Shown here one piece after another: positions 13,401 to 22,600 of a DNA stretch of 64,000 nucleotides (within the stretch, counting starts at the first letter, position 1; every line of letters starts with the position of its first letter). This DNA is from Lytechinus variegatus. Lineage: Eukaryota > Echinodermata > Echinoidea > Temnopleuroida > Toxopneustidae. The stretch lies in the NCBI RefSeq assembly GCF_018143015.1, contig NC_054751.1, positions 31,882,347 through 31,946,346 on the forward strand, in the 5' to 3' direction. The position numbers were made by a program, and so were the translations under genes. The notes below the pieces were generated by a model. The model was not told the origin of the DNA. It worked only from the letters and a program-made list of their open reading frames with translations, and searched no databases.

Positions 13401-16400
13401 CACCCAATTGTTTGATAAATAGAATATGCAATATGATCTTTTGACCCCTACATGACCTTTGACCTTACCATTCTCATAAACACACATGTGGTATTACCCA
13501 AGGATCATTTGAACCAAGTCTGATCACAACTGATGCAGAAATAAAGAAATGAGAGCAAGTTAAACAAGAACTTGAACATTTTTGTAACAGACAAACAGAC
13601 CAACAGGATAAGTGATCACTAGGTCTCTGCCAAACTTCGTTCAGGTGAGACAAAAAACAAATCTAGTCTGAACTGAAAATATCTTCATTTTTAAGTCATC
13701 CCTTGAAATCATAATGATTATTCCTGGAAAATACAGAAGTCATAGGCTAAATTCTTAATGAAAAATATGTAATATCTTATCACTGTTAACATTTCATGAA
13801 TGCCACAAAACCCATATCTTGGCAGAGACTGCCTTTTACCATGCCAGCAAAGATCAAAGAACCATTCTCTATTGGCAATAAACCTTTGAATAATTTCCAT
13901 TGATCAATACACAGATGGTTCAGTGCTTATTGCATTAGAGGGGTACTCTACACGCTGAACTGTCCTCTTGTACTAACGTCAGAGTGTCATTTTTTTTATT
14001 GTGCCCCCCCAACACCCAATCATACCTCTTATCAGAATGCATAACAGTAAATAAAGATACTGATCTAACTCTTTAGAAGAAAGAACCCCAAAGTCTTTTG
14101 CAATCTAGTTCTTCATGTGCCATAGAGGGAAGGGCAATTCATCTGGGTACCTTTGTAAACATTACATTTTTCTTGTCCTAGTAGGTTCAGCGATAAGTTG
14201 AAGCTCATAGCTGAGTCTTCAGAAGTCGAGTCAAATTTTCATAAGACATTATGGTAAAGCATGGGCTATCTTCCTCTTCAAAGTCAATGTCACCCAAGTC
14301 AGAAATATTTTTGTGTTCCAAGAGATTTCAGTCAGGCAGCCTCACCTGTATGTTACAAATTTATCCACACTGTGCTGCACTCGACCCAGGTGAGATGAAT
14401 GGGTACCCGGCAGGATTAATTCCTTGCATGCACTGAGCGCCGGTGATGGTAGCTGAGGCTAAAGCCGGGGTAATGATAGCAGCGCTTTGTATCCTCTGGC
14501 AAAAAGCGCTTTATAAATCCAGCTATTATTATCATATACCAGTAGTGTGCAACCCTTCCTTCCACCCATCCCCTTCCTTCTGAAACATACCTTAATGCAA
14601 TACCAGCATCCTTAAGGAGTACTCCATAGTCTTCAGCAATCTGTTTCTTCATATCAGAGAGTAGAGGGATCTTCATCTGACCAAGACCTCCTTGCTATTG
14701 TGGAGTATGAAGAAATTTATGTGCAAATTATTTTAAAAAGTCAACAGAAAATATGAAAAAAAAAATTTGAACAATGCCTTCAAAACAACTCCATAAGTAA
14801 ATCATTTCCAACCCTCTATAGTGTAAAATTTTGCATCAAAGACATTAGAAAAATAAATGACACTCCATTACTGGGCATGGTTGGTCAATAGCAAAGGTCT
14901 ACATTTATCCAAACAAAGGTCCCATAGTTCAATTTGCACTGAAAACGAAAAGTGCTTTTTAGAGGTAATATACATTTGGCAAATATTTATGCTTATGCAA
15001 CTTCTTATGCCTTTAGGGCACAAAAAGAAATTCTGTTAGTACCACTTCATAATATTTTGTGAGATTTAATCCTTGCCTTTCTCGGTGTATTGATCCAAGC
15101 CAAGTGTGAAAAATGTGAATCGATCGAAGCCGCTACGACTTCTGTATTAATGGCTCTGAATTCATCTGCTCTGTCACTGTAAGCAATTATTTCAGTTGGA
15201 CACACAAAGGTACTGGAATTTTCAGGAAGAGAGAAAAAAAATGGTTTAGCATAAATAATGCATTTCTTGGCAAGAACAAGGGTTGCATGATTATTGCATA
15301 TTGGGTTATTCCCCTGTGGTCTTGAACTTTAATATCAAAAGACTATATATCTTCCTCCAATTTATGAGTGTCACAATAACAAATGTTTCTCCCAGCTTGG
15401 CATAATACACACCAGGTGATATTTTCATTTTAGGTTTTATCATAAAAAGAAGCAACTGATTGGATTGCTATAGTAAGAAACAATAAAAGTGATTCCTCAT
15501 TTTCAAGATGGAGTCAAACCATTTTTTTCATTAATGCAAAAAAAAGAAAGAAAACAAATTTCATATTTTTTGTGTGTAGCATTATAATTTCCCGCATTTC
15601 AAATTGCCCATGAAGAGTTAATAATTGTTTTGTAAAACTAAGTAAATGGTAAAATCTTCCACAATATTCATTCTCATCAAACTAGATTTGGCTCTTAAAA
15701 TAGTCAAGTATCTTACAGAAAATGAAATATAGCAGGTATTTATGCAATTTATGTTGGTATGCACAATAAAAAATTTATGGTAATCAATATTTATTCAAAA
15801 TGCTTCATATTTATGTTTAAGATATTCACATTATTTAATCTCAGAAAAAGATCTATGGACAAATATTCTAATTCCAATACTAAATTTAACTATACTTACA
15901 AATCTAGAGGGTAGAAAAAAAGGACCAGGTATTTTCCCTTGTAATCTGAAAGTTTGATGTCTTTGAACTGACCATCAATAACTGCTGTTCCTTCAAAGTC
16001 GGGTGCTGGCTCCTGAATAGCCACATTCAGATGGCAACCTGAAAATATTGATATTGAAAAATTAATATTAAGGGACAAGGATAAAGTGAATATTAAGAAA
16101 ATAATTATGATAAAAACATGAAGATGAAATTATCAAAAGAATAAGGACAAGTGAGCATGAAGCTCAGGAACATCTAAACCAGAGTTTTTACTGGAGACTC
16201 CGTTCAGCATAATGTTCCTTTTTCTTGACTTGAAAACAAACTTGCCAAAAAGAAATACATTTCTCACTGGTGTACTTTCACATTGGTGCAGATCACAATT
16301 TTTTGGCATTTGCACCCAAATTGGGCCAGATTCCGCTCTAATTTCTCTTTTTTCTTTCTTATACACATTCTGCAGCTCCCCACCCACCCCAATTCTCTTT

Positions 16401-19212
16401 TTTTTCTCTCTGTCTATAGCCTAGGGTATTTCTTTTCCATGTACTTGATTGTATTTGTATTCCTTGTTACTGAATGCTTTTTAAGTAATTTATTCACTTG
16501 CAGTAACTGTTCCAAACTTTAATCTCATCATGAAAATGCCTTTTGTGATTCCTGCAATACTAAATTATTCTACTTTTAACAATTATGTAAGTAATGAAGA
16601 ATATGTTTGGTCAATTTTTACTTTCTTTCATTTAGAAAAGCTTATTGACGAGGACAATTATCATGCCTTTGCTATTAATCATTTTACTCTGAATAAATCT
16701 GAGAATGACTATAATGATATAAGTACCTTTCAATCTCCATTTAATGTAAACAATGCAAACAATATTTCCTGTAAATATATATTTTCTGATGAATTTATCC
16801 CAAAAATATCATTCTACTTGTGAAAAATTTTCTATACTACATGTTAATTCCAGAAGTCTTGTTCATAATTTTGATGATTTACAGCTTCTTCTGAAATCAC
16901 TAGATTATAAATTTATCGTTGTCAGGATTTCTGAAACATGGTTTCAAAATATTTCAATTGATATGTATAATATTGATGGATACTACCTTGTCCACACTGA
17001 TAGAGTTGGTAGAAATGGAGGAGTAGCATTATAAATAAGAGATGGCATTGATTATAACTTGTGCAATATAATATCATTAAGTAAAGATCACTGTGATAGC
17101 CTATTACTTTTGTAGAAATTAACTGACCAAAAAAGAAATCTCTTGTAGTTGGTTGCATTTAGTACCCAATACTGATATAACTTTATTTAACGAAACACTT
17201 TCAAATATTCTTACTGACATTAACTCCTCAAAAAAGGACATTTATCTATTAGGTGATTTCAATATCAACTTAATCAATTATAATATTTATAACAAGACAA
17301 ATTCATTCTTAAATACTCTTTTTTCGTATGGCCCTTTTTCATCTATAAACAAACCTACATGTGTGACAAGACACTCTGCTAAATTAATATTTTTACAAAC
17401 TGTATTGATGTGAACAATAAGTGTGGTTTAATTCATTCTGATCTTTCAGATCACTTTCCAATTTATCATATTACTGACACAAAGTCTATTCCAATTCGTT
17501 CGCATCATTGTAAATCATGTATTATAACTGATTTTTCTAACATTTAAAAGAAAGCTTTTATGATCAATAGACTGGTCTCCCTTGTAGTAACTCAGATGTT
17601 AATGTCTCATATGACCTATTTATTCATAAACTCATTCCCTATACACTGAATGTTTTCCTTTAATCAAAATTAAAATAAAAAGTATAATAAGCCTTGGATT
17701 ACTCATGGTACCATGAAATCTATCAAAAGAAATCATAGAATTTTTGTTGCTATATCAAAAAAAAACTCTCAAAGTTGAAATAAGTATATTGAGTATAAAA
17801 ATACATTCAGCTGTACTATTCGTCAGTGTAAAAAAAGATTTCATGAAAACCTATTCAGTAAAACAAAAGGCGATATGAAAAAAACCTGGTCTCAAATAAA
17901 CAAGTTGCATGTAGATCTAATTTCTTTTTTATAATGATGTAGGAAGTCACCCCCACCCCCATACAGGTCTGCTACCGAGAGGCCGGAAGACCACTCGAGA
18001 GGCTGGAAGACGTATATCCTTGCAAGTAACATCATGAAGCATGGAAACCACCAGGATATTCTGTATCCTCTTCAGCATGACTTTAGTTAACACAGGTCAT
18101 GTGAGTTACAATTATTAGGAATGGTAAGTGACCTGACCAACACCCTTCAAGATGGAAAGCAGACAAACATCTTAGTGCTGGACTTAAGCAAGGCATTTGA
18201 CAGGGTGGGTCATCAGCGCCTTCTCTGGAAATTGGAGTTAGAGGACATAACAACCACTGGATTGCCAACTTTCTTCATAACAGGAAGCAGCAAGTGCTCC
18301 TGGATGGTCGTAGTTCATCTCAATTCGACGTGCCACAGGGCTCTGTACTCGGCCCCTCACTCTTTCTCTACTAGTACTATATCAATCAACTCAAGTCATG
18401 AGTTTGACTGTTGTCCTATTGTTCTTCGCCAACGTTACAGGATGCATGCGTCTGTAACGTTGGCGAAGAACAATAGGAAACAAGATGGCGGCGTAAACAT
18501 AGGGCAAGTCTCTTCCGTCTTTTCACAATATTCATCTATTTTTTTGGATGAGTTCTTGTTTAAAATTAACAACGAGAGTGTATGTCGGGAATGAAGTTTT
18601 ATCCCATACATGATTTAGGGCTAGATCTTTTAGAAGGAAAGTAGAAATCTCAGGGGCAAAAGTTTCAGGTTTTGGCCGCCTACACGCACATGAATATATA
18701 CGAATACCTGGCTTCATTGAGAGTAACCTTACATCAGTAAATGATTTTTACTCTCTAGATTAGAACAGAAGAAGCTGCCTGGCTAGATCACACGATCGAT
18801 ACCTCATTTCTTTCTTGATTTCTCTTTTAATTAATCTCATCCCAGTTTTTATTTCAGTTACTGTTACTTAGTCCCTCTCCAATCTTAGTTCCAAATTGCT
18901 CGTCCACACTTTGAATTACTCACTTGTGGATATTTGTCTTCGTTTGCAAAACCTTGCCCAATGTCCGAGTTCACCAGCGGATGCTGCTTGTGATGACGCC
19001 AGAGGTTTCGGCAGAGTTACACGAGAGCATACCGTAGACAAAGACCGCGGGGTAGCTCTGGCAGCGACTGCCTACAAAATTCCGATAAATACAAGCACAA
19101 AATCAATGATGACCACCGTATTTAATATAACTTTTATAACAAAACTTCATAATTAATTAATGACAATGATAGACCTTACCCCGAATCGAAAAATTTTGTG
19201 AAAAAGTGCCAT
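1448..19212 (-). CDS. PRDX3: mitochondrial 2-Cys peroxiredoxin (thioredoxin-dependent peroxide reductase)
   Basis: Reduces H2O2 and organic peroxides in the mitochondrial matrix, using electrons from thioredoxin 2. Seven coding exons (minus strand): 19212-19180, 19071-18924, 16038-15900, 15212-15077, 14694-14591, 13223-13058, 1498-1448. All phases join to give 258 aa, against 256 for human PRDX3. Residues 1-61 start [11 protein letters not shown] and end RRQISTS, rich in Arg, Ser and Ala with few acids, as in a matrix-targeting peptide. FYPLDFTFVCPTE carries the peroxidatic Cys111; GEVCPAGW carries the resolving Cys232. The GGLG loop (154-157) and the C-terminal YF (253-254), marks of the overoxidation-sensitive class, are present. 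[14 protein letters not shown] and the KVN end favour PRDX3 over PRDX1, 2 or 4. Intron 4 has a GC donor. The last intron is 11.6 kb. The start is the only ATG giving a presequence joined in phase; a non-coding first exon could lie further upstream. Confidence 0.95.
1985..2320. repeat. inverted-repeat element built of TTGGTCTAAT-like words
   Basis: The segment lies in the last PRDX3 intron. Its left half repeats words such as CAGTTGGTCTAATA and its right half their complements such as TTGGACCAACTGG. One pair of 24-bp arms, 2067-2090 and 2177-2200, is perfectly complementary, so the transcript could fold into a hairpin. No coding capacity. Probably a small palindromic transposon; superfamily not determined. 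Confidence 0.6.
2653..2703. repeat. short tandem duplication
   Basis: The word TTTGCGATAACTTAAACTTT occurs twice back to back, with one extra T at the junction. A local duplication within the PRDX3 intron. Confidence 0.7.
2704..5776. other. PRDX3 intron 6 sequence, nothing recognised
   Basis: AT-rich intron DNA without terminal-repeat pairs or protein similarity that I can recognise. The open frames here, up to about 100 codons, have the biased composition of chance frames in AT-rich DNA. Confidence 0.5.
5979..8233. mobile_element. DNA transposon with 8-bp target duplication (hAT- or P-like), non-autonomous
   Basis: The termini are CAGGCGCGTAGCCAGG on the left and the complement of CAACCGCGTAGCCAGG on the right, followed inward by G- or C-rich runs. 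Both sides are flanked by the direct repeat CTCTCCCC (5971-5978 and 8234-8241), an 8-bp target duplication typical of hAT and P superfamilies. No transposase frame is visible. It is inserted in the foldback element at 5777-8588 and itself interrupted at 7204-8022. The interior has repeated GC-rich words such as TTCCGCGCT and CGCGCGG. Confidence 0.75.
7204..8022. mobile_element. foldback Tc1/mariner-like element with arms of about 350 bp
   Basis: Begins CAGTGAGTCCCAGAAAAAAC, ends with its near complement, and is flanked by TA on both sides (7202-7203, 8023-8024). The arms, about 7204-7552 and 7674-8022, match almost throughout, leaving a central loop of about 120 bp. A CAGT terminus with TA duplication is the Tc1/mariner pattern. 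No transposase. The arms remain very similar, suggesting a fairly young insertion; it is the innermost layer of a three-element nest. Confidence 0.8.
8589..9230. repeat. intron DNA with GA-rich purine tract
   Basis: Between about 8940 and 9175 the plus strand is dominated by GA, GAGA and AGAC words. Interrupted purine-rich simple sequence; the complementary open frames (Leu/Ser rich) are products of composition. Confidence 0.6.
9231..12830. other. PRDX3 intron 6, gene-free apart from simple repeats
   Basis: Contains an (AAT)n array at 10135-10223, a segment at 11010-11345 with repeated GGGGAGC and GGGGGCTC words that may be a decayed element, and a GTGTG-rich stretch near 11445-11500. The 162-codon frame at 9319-9807 has no domain that I recognise and no splice context. 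Confidence 0.45.
10135..10223. repeat. (AAT)n microsatellite
   Basis: Interrupted AAT/AAC units over about 90 bases in the last PRDX3 intron. Confidence 0.9.
12830..12970. repeat. CpG-rich imperfect inverted repeat in the PRDX3 intron
   Basis: A GC-rich island in AT-rich surroundings, with complementary words such as GATCGCGAGGCGCGC and GCGCGCGATCGCTCTCGCGC. It lies 90-230 bp from the donor of PRDX3 exon 6 on the intron side. It could be a small palindromic element or a structured intron segment; I cannot decide. Confidence 0.4.
14072..14151 (-). pseudogene. decayed duplicate of PRDX3 exon 5
   Basis: On the minus strand this stretch aligns with exon 5 (14694-14591) lying about 500 bp before it in transcript order. 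Shared words include AGATGAA, CCCTCTA, ATGAAGAA, AGATTGC and AAGACT in the same order. The best frame reads MKN[12 protein letters not shown] where exon 5 reads [12 protein letters not shown]. It has an in-frame stop, a length change and no convincing acceptor at the matching place, so it is not usable. I infer an old tandem exon duplication that lost function. Confidence 0.65.
14355..14535 (+). repeat. SINE-like fragment with AGCGCTTTATAAAT tail
   Basis: In PRDX3 intron 5. The 3' end reads AAAAAGCGCTTTATAAATCC followed by ATTATTATC. The upstream portion has the words CAGGTGAGATGAATGGGTAC and AAGCCGGGGTAATGATAGCA, which look like a conserved repeat body. No pol III boxes are visible, so it is probably 5' truncated. 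Confidence 0.45.
16560..17935 (+). mobile_element. LINE fragment, apurinic endonuclease region (Jockey/CR1-like)
   Basis: Lies in PRDX3 intron 2, opposite to the host gene. Frame pieces spell the landmarks of a LINE endonuclease: [11 protein letters not shown] near 16840, ISETWF near 16930, [10 protein letters not shown] near 17015, LLGDFNINL near 17250 and SDHFPI near 17450. Downstream, [18 protein letters not shown] and [14 protein letters not shown] are typical of the linker before the reverse transcriptase. Several stops and frame changes separate these pieces, so this is a dead copy. The 5' UTR and most of the reverse transcriptase are absent here. Confidence 0.75.
17985..18412 (+). mobile_element. 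LINE fragment, reverse transcriptase region
   Basis: The frame from 18121 reads [20 protein letters not shown] then [15 protein letters not shown], the first part of a reverse transcriptase palm (the D of LDLSKAFD is a metal ligand). In other frames the continuation gives VPQGSVLGP-like coding for the next motif. The style differs from the endonuclease fragment just before it and the junction near 17940 is abrupt, so it may be a second LINE family. Frameshifted and truncated at about 18412, where a perfect hairpin begins. Confidence 0.7.
18414..18478. repeat. perfect 27-bp hairpin with 11-base loop
   Basis: 18414-18440 is the exact reverse complement of 18452-18478; the loop is GATGCATGCGT. 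It sits at the end of the LINE reverse transcriptase fragment and is followed at once by AACAAGATGGCGGCG, which resembles a YY1 site. No loss of pairing is visible, so it is young, selected, or an assembly fold-back. Confidence 0.85.
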
Positions 19213-19400
19213 CTTCAGACTTCAATAATTTCGATTCCTTCGTTTTCAAGTTCGGATCAGCGCAGCAGCACGGAAGATGTTTGATTATCATCCTACATAA
19301 ATTCGCCCGGCCGGACCAGCGTCAGATCAGTGATGACGGAAGTTTTATTGTGATTGTCTTCTCTCACGGTGAGCGTTTCACCCCCCTTAAAAAAAGATTT
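19213..19400 (-). promoter_or_regulatory. 5' leader and putative promoter of PRDX3
   Basis: Just upstream of the PRDX3 ATG on the minus strand. About 120 bp above the ATG the minus strand reads ACTTCCGTCATCA, an ETS-type site (CGGAAGT on the plus strand) directly beside a TGACG half-CRE. No TATA box near the start. This fits a housekeeping promoter but is inference from motifs. Confidence 0.35.
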
Positions 19401-19499
19401 ACTTGAAAATAGTCAAAAATATTGGTGAAGATTTAAGGGAAATCAATCGACCAATAAAACAGTTATTGGATTTTTTTTTATTTCTGTCCGGACCCCGGT

Positions 19500-19870
19500 C
19501 ATAATAATGCTTCTTCTTCTTCTTTCCTTGGTTGGCAACCAGTCAGGATTGACTATTTTTGCCACAGCTTTTGTTCATTTTCAGTAGCTTATTATATATA
19601 TTTTTTCCATTCCTTTTTTCCTTCTCTCTCTAATTTTTTTTTCTTCCTTTTCTTTTCTGTTATTTTCTTTGTCTTTTTTTTCTTTTTCATGTTATTTTTT
19701 TTTCTTTTCTTTTTGTCTTGTCTTGTTTTTTTTTTCTTTTCTTTTTTTTTCTGTTTTCAATGCTTTTCTTCTTATATTTCTTCTTTTTTCTCTTTTTTAA
19801 AATTCTTTTTCATTTCTCTTATTTCCCTTCCTTTTTTTTAAATAATCTATTTTTCTTTTATATGCGTTCT
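19500..19870. repeat. T/C-rich low-complexity tract
   Basis: Nearly uninterrupted TTTTCTTTT-type sequence; the Phe/Leu-rich frame at 19718-19909 is a by-product. Confidence 0.85.
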
Positions 19871-20284
19871 GATTCTTGCAGCACGTTTGATTTTCTTCTG
19901 CTACACTAAAGCTGCAACAGAAGAGCAAAAGTAAACTGCATTTGTGGCCTGATAAAACTCCAGGTTTCGGGAAACCGAAACTAAAGTATAGGATGAAAGT
20001 GCAAAAAACAAACAAAAACAAACAAAAACAAAAACAAAAATTTGTAATTAGAACTAAACAAACCAACAAATAAACAACGGAAATTCTCTCTTCATCCTTA
20101 TCTCCTTTCTGTCCCCCTGGCGAATCGCCAAAATAAAGAAACTCGGATAATCAGCCAAGGGTAAGAAAGGAGGAGAAAAAACTCCTTTCTTCCTCCTTAT
20201 TCAGACTTTATATAGTCGTTTCGTTCTGAGAACGAAACGGACCAATGCAGATTGGGTTTCTACCTTAATTGGGTTTCTACCTTA

Positions 20285-20756
20285 GTACTCTTTAAGAGAT
20301 CCATATTTTTTGGGCCGGGTTGAAAGTAAGTAGCATGGCCCTCTCTATTATATTTGGGACATTCGATTAAGAAATGCCCAACTGTTTCAAATTTGTTAGG
20401 CCTACATGTATCACAAAGTCCCGTGGGGTGTATATATTAAGTCTTTTTAAATCGTAGTTCAATCCTATTACACCAAAACGGAGTCTGTGGATAATGGTTT
20501 CGTGGAATCTAATTAGGGAACAAAAAAAGGGAGAATTAACAGTGGGATGGTACAATTTGAGTAGGCCGTGGGATTCACTCCATCTTTTTTGCCATTCTAG
20601 ATTGTATCTTTTGAAAAAGAGATGTTTTATTTCTGTTAAAGATAATTTGTTGTTGATTTCAATTTTTTTCTGCAATGCGATAAAATTGTTGGTCGAATTG
20701 AATTGAATGCGAGCAATTAAGTTTAGTCTTTTTCCCAGAAAACAGTTGAATGTACT
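20285..20756 (-). mobile_element. LINE 3' end fragment with CCHC motif
   Basis: Minus-strand frames read LEWQKRWSESHGLLKLYHP, then HRLRFGVIGLNYDLKRLNIY, then after a frame change CDTCRPNKFETVGHFLIEC. The C-x2-C ... H-x4-C end is the usual zinc motif after the reverse transcriptase/RNase H part of many LINEs. It is interrupted at 20757 by the element at 20765-21323 and seems to continue briefly beyond 21332. Truncated and frameshifted, not active. Confidence 0.7.
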
Positions 20757-20764
20757 CCGCCAAT

Positions 20765-21323
20765 CCCGGGGGGGGGGGCACTTCCATTCACGAGTGGATA
20801 CCATGCGCGACCATGGGGTCTCGAAAAGCACCCTAATCAAACACGTAATTTCCATATTCTGCAAAATGCACCCCTTAGCAAGTATTGGAGTGCGAAAACC
20901 TGCCCTTAACAAGTATTGGAAACAAAACGATACTCTTGGCAAATATTCACTGAAATGAACCCCGAAACAAGTAATGTTTTATTGTTACGGGTCCTTCGGT
21001 CGTCGGCTTTACCTTATTTGGTTTAGTACGACCCCACCTTCTACACCTCGCGCAAATCAGACTCTAAACACGAAGTGTTGGCGCAAAAAGGACATCCTTT
21101 ACAAAACATTTTAATTTTGTTTTATCATCCCCGCAAATTTGACCCTAAACACGTAATTTTCCTAGCAAAATAGATACCCTTTTTTCATTATTTTTGTGTT
21201 TTTGACACCCTTATCACGTTACGTACGTAACGTGCCCTATCGTGAAAAAAAAAAATTTTACGTGTTTTTTTGGTTGCGCATGGTATCCACTCCTCAATGT
21301 AAGTGCCCCCCCCCCCCCCCGGG
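20765..21323. mobile_element. non-autonomous DNA transposon with 8-bp target duplication, inserted in a LINE
   Basis: Left end CCCGGGGGGGGGG then GCACTTCCATT and GAGTGGATACCATGCGCGAC; the right end is the complement of that series. The direct repeat CCGCCAAT flanks it (20757-20764, 21324-21331), an 8-bp duplication as in hAT or P elements. The interior has repeated AACAAGTATTGGA-like words and no transposase. A perfect 20-bp palindrome centred on TACGTA lies at 21215-21234. Confidence 0.85.
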
Positions 21324-22061
21324 CCGCCAATCTATAGGCAAATCATTTCAAACCCAATTCCTCTTCTGGAAAAAAAATAAAACTTTGAGGGTGTGAAAGA
21401 ATGCCTTAGGGCAACTACTCGTAGCCTACTCTCCTCATGACGTGTAAAACTTATACTTTGACGCCAGCAGGGGCGGTCATTTCTGAAAACCGTCTTATCT
21501 TGAAAGATCTTAAAACTGATGGGCGTGCTGAAGATAAGAAGGATCCAGGCAGATCAGTGGCTAGAACGCGTTCAGAACTTTTTCAGAATACCGATTTGCA
21601 ATGATTTTAGCGTCTTCTTATCTCAACAAAGGAACACTGACTTAAGAACGTTTCATATCAATTTGTTGTGTACAAAAAACGCTCCTCTTACTAGATAAGA
21701 CATAGAAATGGGACGTTTAACGCATAGTCACTAATACGCGCCGCTGTCTTCGCATCGTGCAGGCAGTCGACAGTCTACGTGTATAGTGGCGGGCTGCTAC
21801 ATTGAGGTGCAGGGGTGTTCAACTTACATATCGTGAGCGCACTCAGCTGCGTGTTTTCACTTCTTCTCCTTTCTCTCCTTTTCTTGTCATTTTTCCTCGC
21901 ATTACTTGTTTTCATAAATTTCCCTCTCACTTTCCTTGTTTTCTCACTCCCTTCAGTTTTGTAACTCTTCTTGATCACTTGCATTCATTGGCACACCCCC
22001 GGTCAAAAATGGTACGGTCCTATCCAACATACACTCAAGTCGTCGCAGTACGAATATTGAA

Positions 22062-22600
22062 ATTGGCTGGGCGTTGTGGCGTGCGCCTGTAATCCAAGCT
22101 GTGGGGAAGTTACAAATTGATGCAGAGGTTCGAGGTTCGAGCCCTGGTCACGTCTTTCGGATGGTGACGTTAAAGGTCGGTCCCAGACGTAAATAATCAT
22201 ATCTGATTGATACACGTCTGACAAAACTCAAATACACACACACACATTGAAAACGTGCAAAATTCTTTACGCGCTGCGTTGCCTAGCTATGCGTGTGTAC
22301 TGTGTACTATACTGTGTACACACAATGCCATTGGCTGGGCGTTGTGGCGTGCGCCTGTAATCCAAGCTGTGGGGAAGTTACAAATTGATGCAGAGGTTCG
22401 AGGTTCGAGCCCTGGTCACGTCTTTCGGATGGTGACGTTAAAGGTCGGTCCCAGACGTAAATAATCATATCTGATTGATACACGTCTGACAAAACTCAAA
22501 TACACACACACACATTGAAAACGTGCAAAATTCTTTACGCGCTGCGTTGCCTAGCTATGCGTGTGTACTGTGTACTATACTGTGTAGGCCTACACACAAT
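22062..22600 (+). repeat. two tandem SINE units of 268 bp with 7SL-like 5' end and pol III boxes
   Basis: Unit 1 starts at 22062, unit 2 at 22330; they are nearly identical. Each begins GGCTGGGCGTTGTGGCGTGC followed by GCCTGTAATCCAAGCT, very like the start of 7SL (SRP) RNA and of Alu. A B-box-like GGTTCGAGCCC follows about 70 bases in, with GAGGTTC doubled. The unit ends with a CA microsatellite and TGTGTACTGTGTAC words. A third, broken start (CCATCGGCTGAA) follows the second unit. The open frames across the units are not genes. Confidence 0.7.

Noticed and set aside
17940-17985. Single continuous LINE from 16560 to 18412
   Set aside because: Sequence character and spacing change abruptly here and much reverse transcriptase sequence would be missing, so I keep two fragments.
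22003-22492. Two copies of a 54-residue minus-strand frame (MSDVYQSD...)
   Set aside because: They are the same SINE unit read backwards; duplication reflects the tandem repeat, not a protein family.
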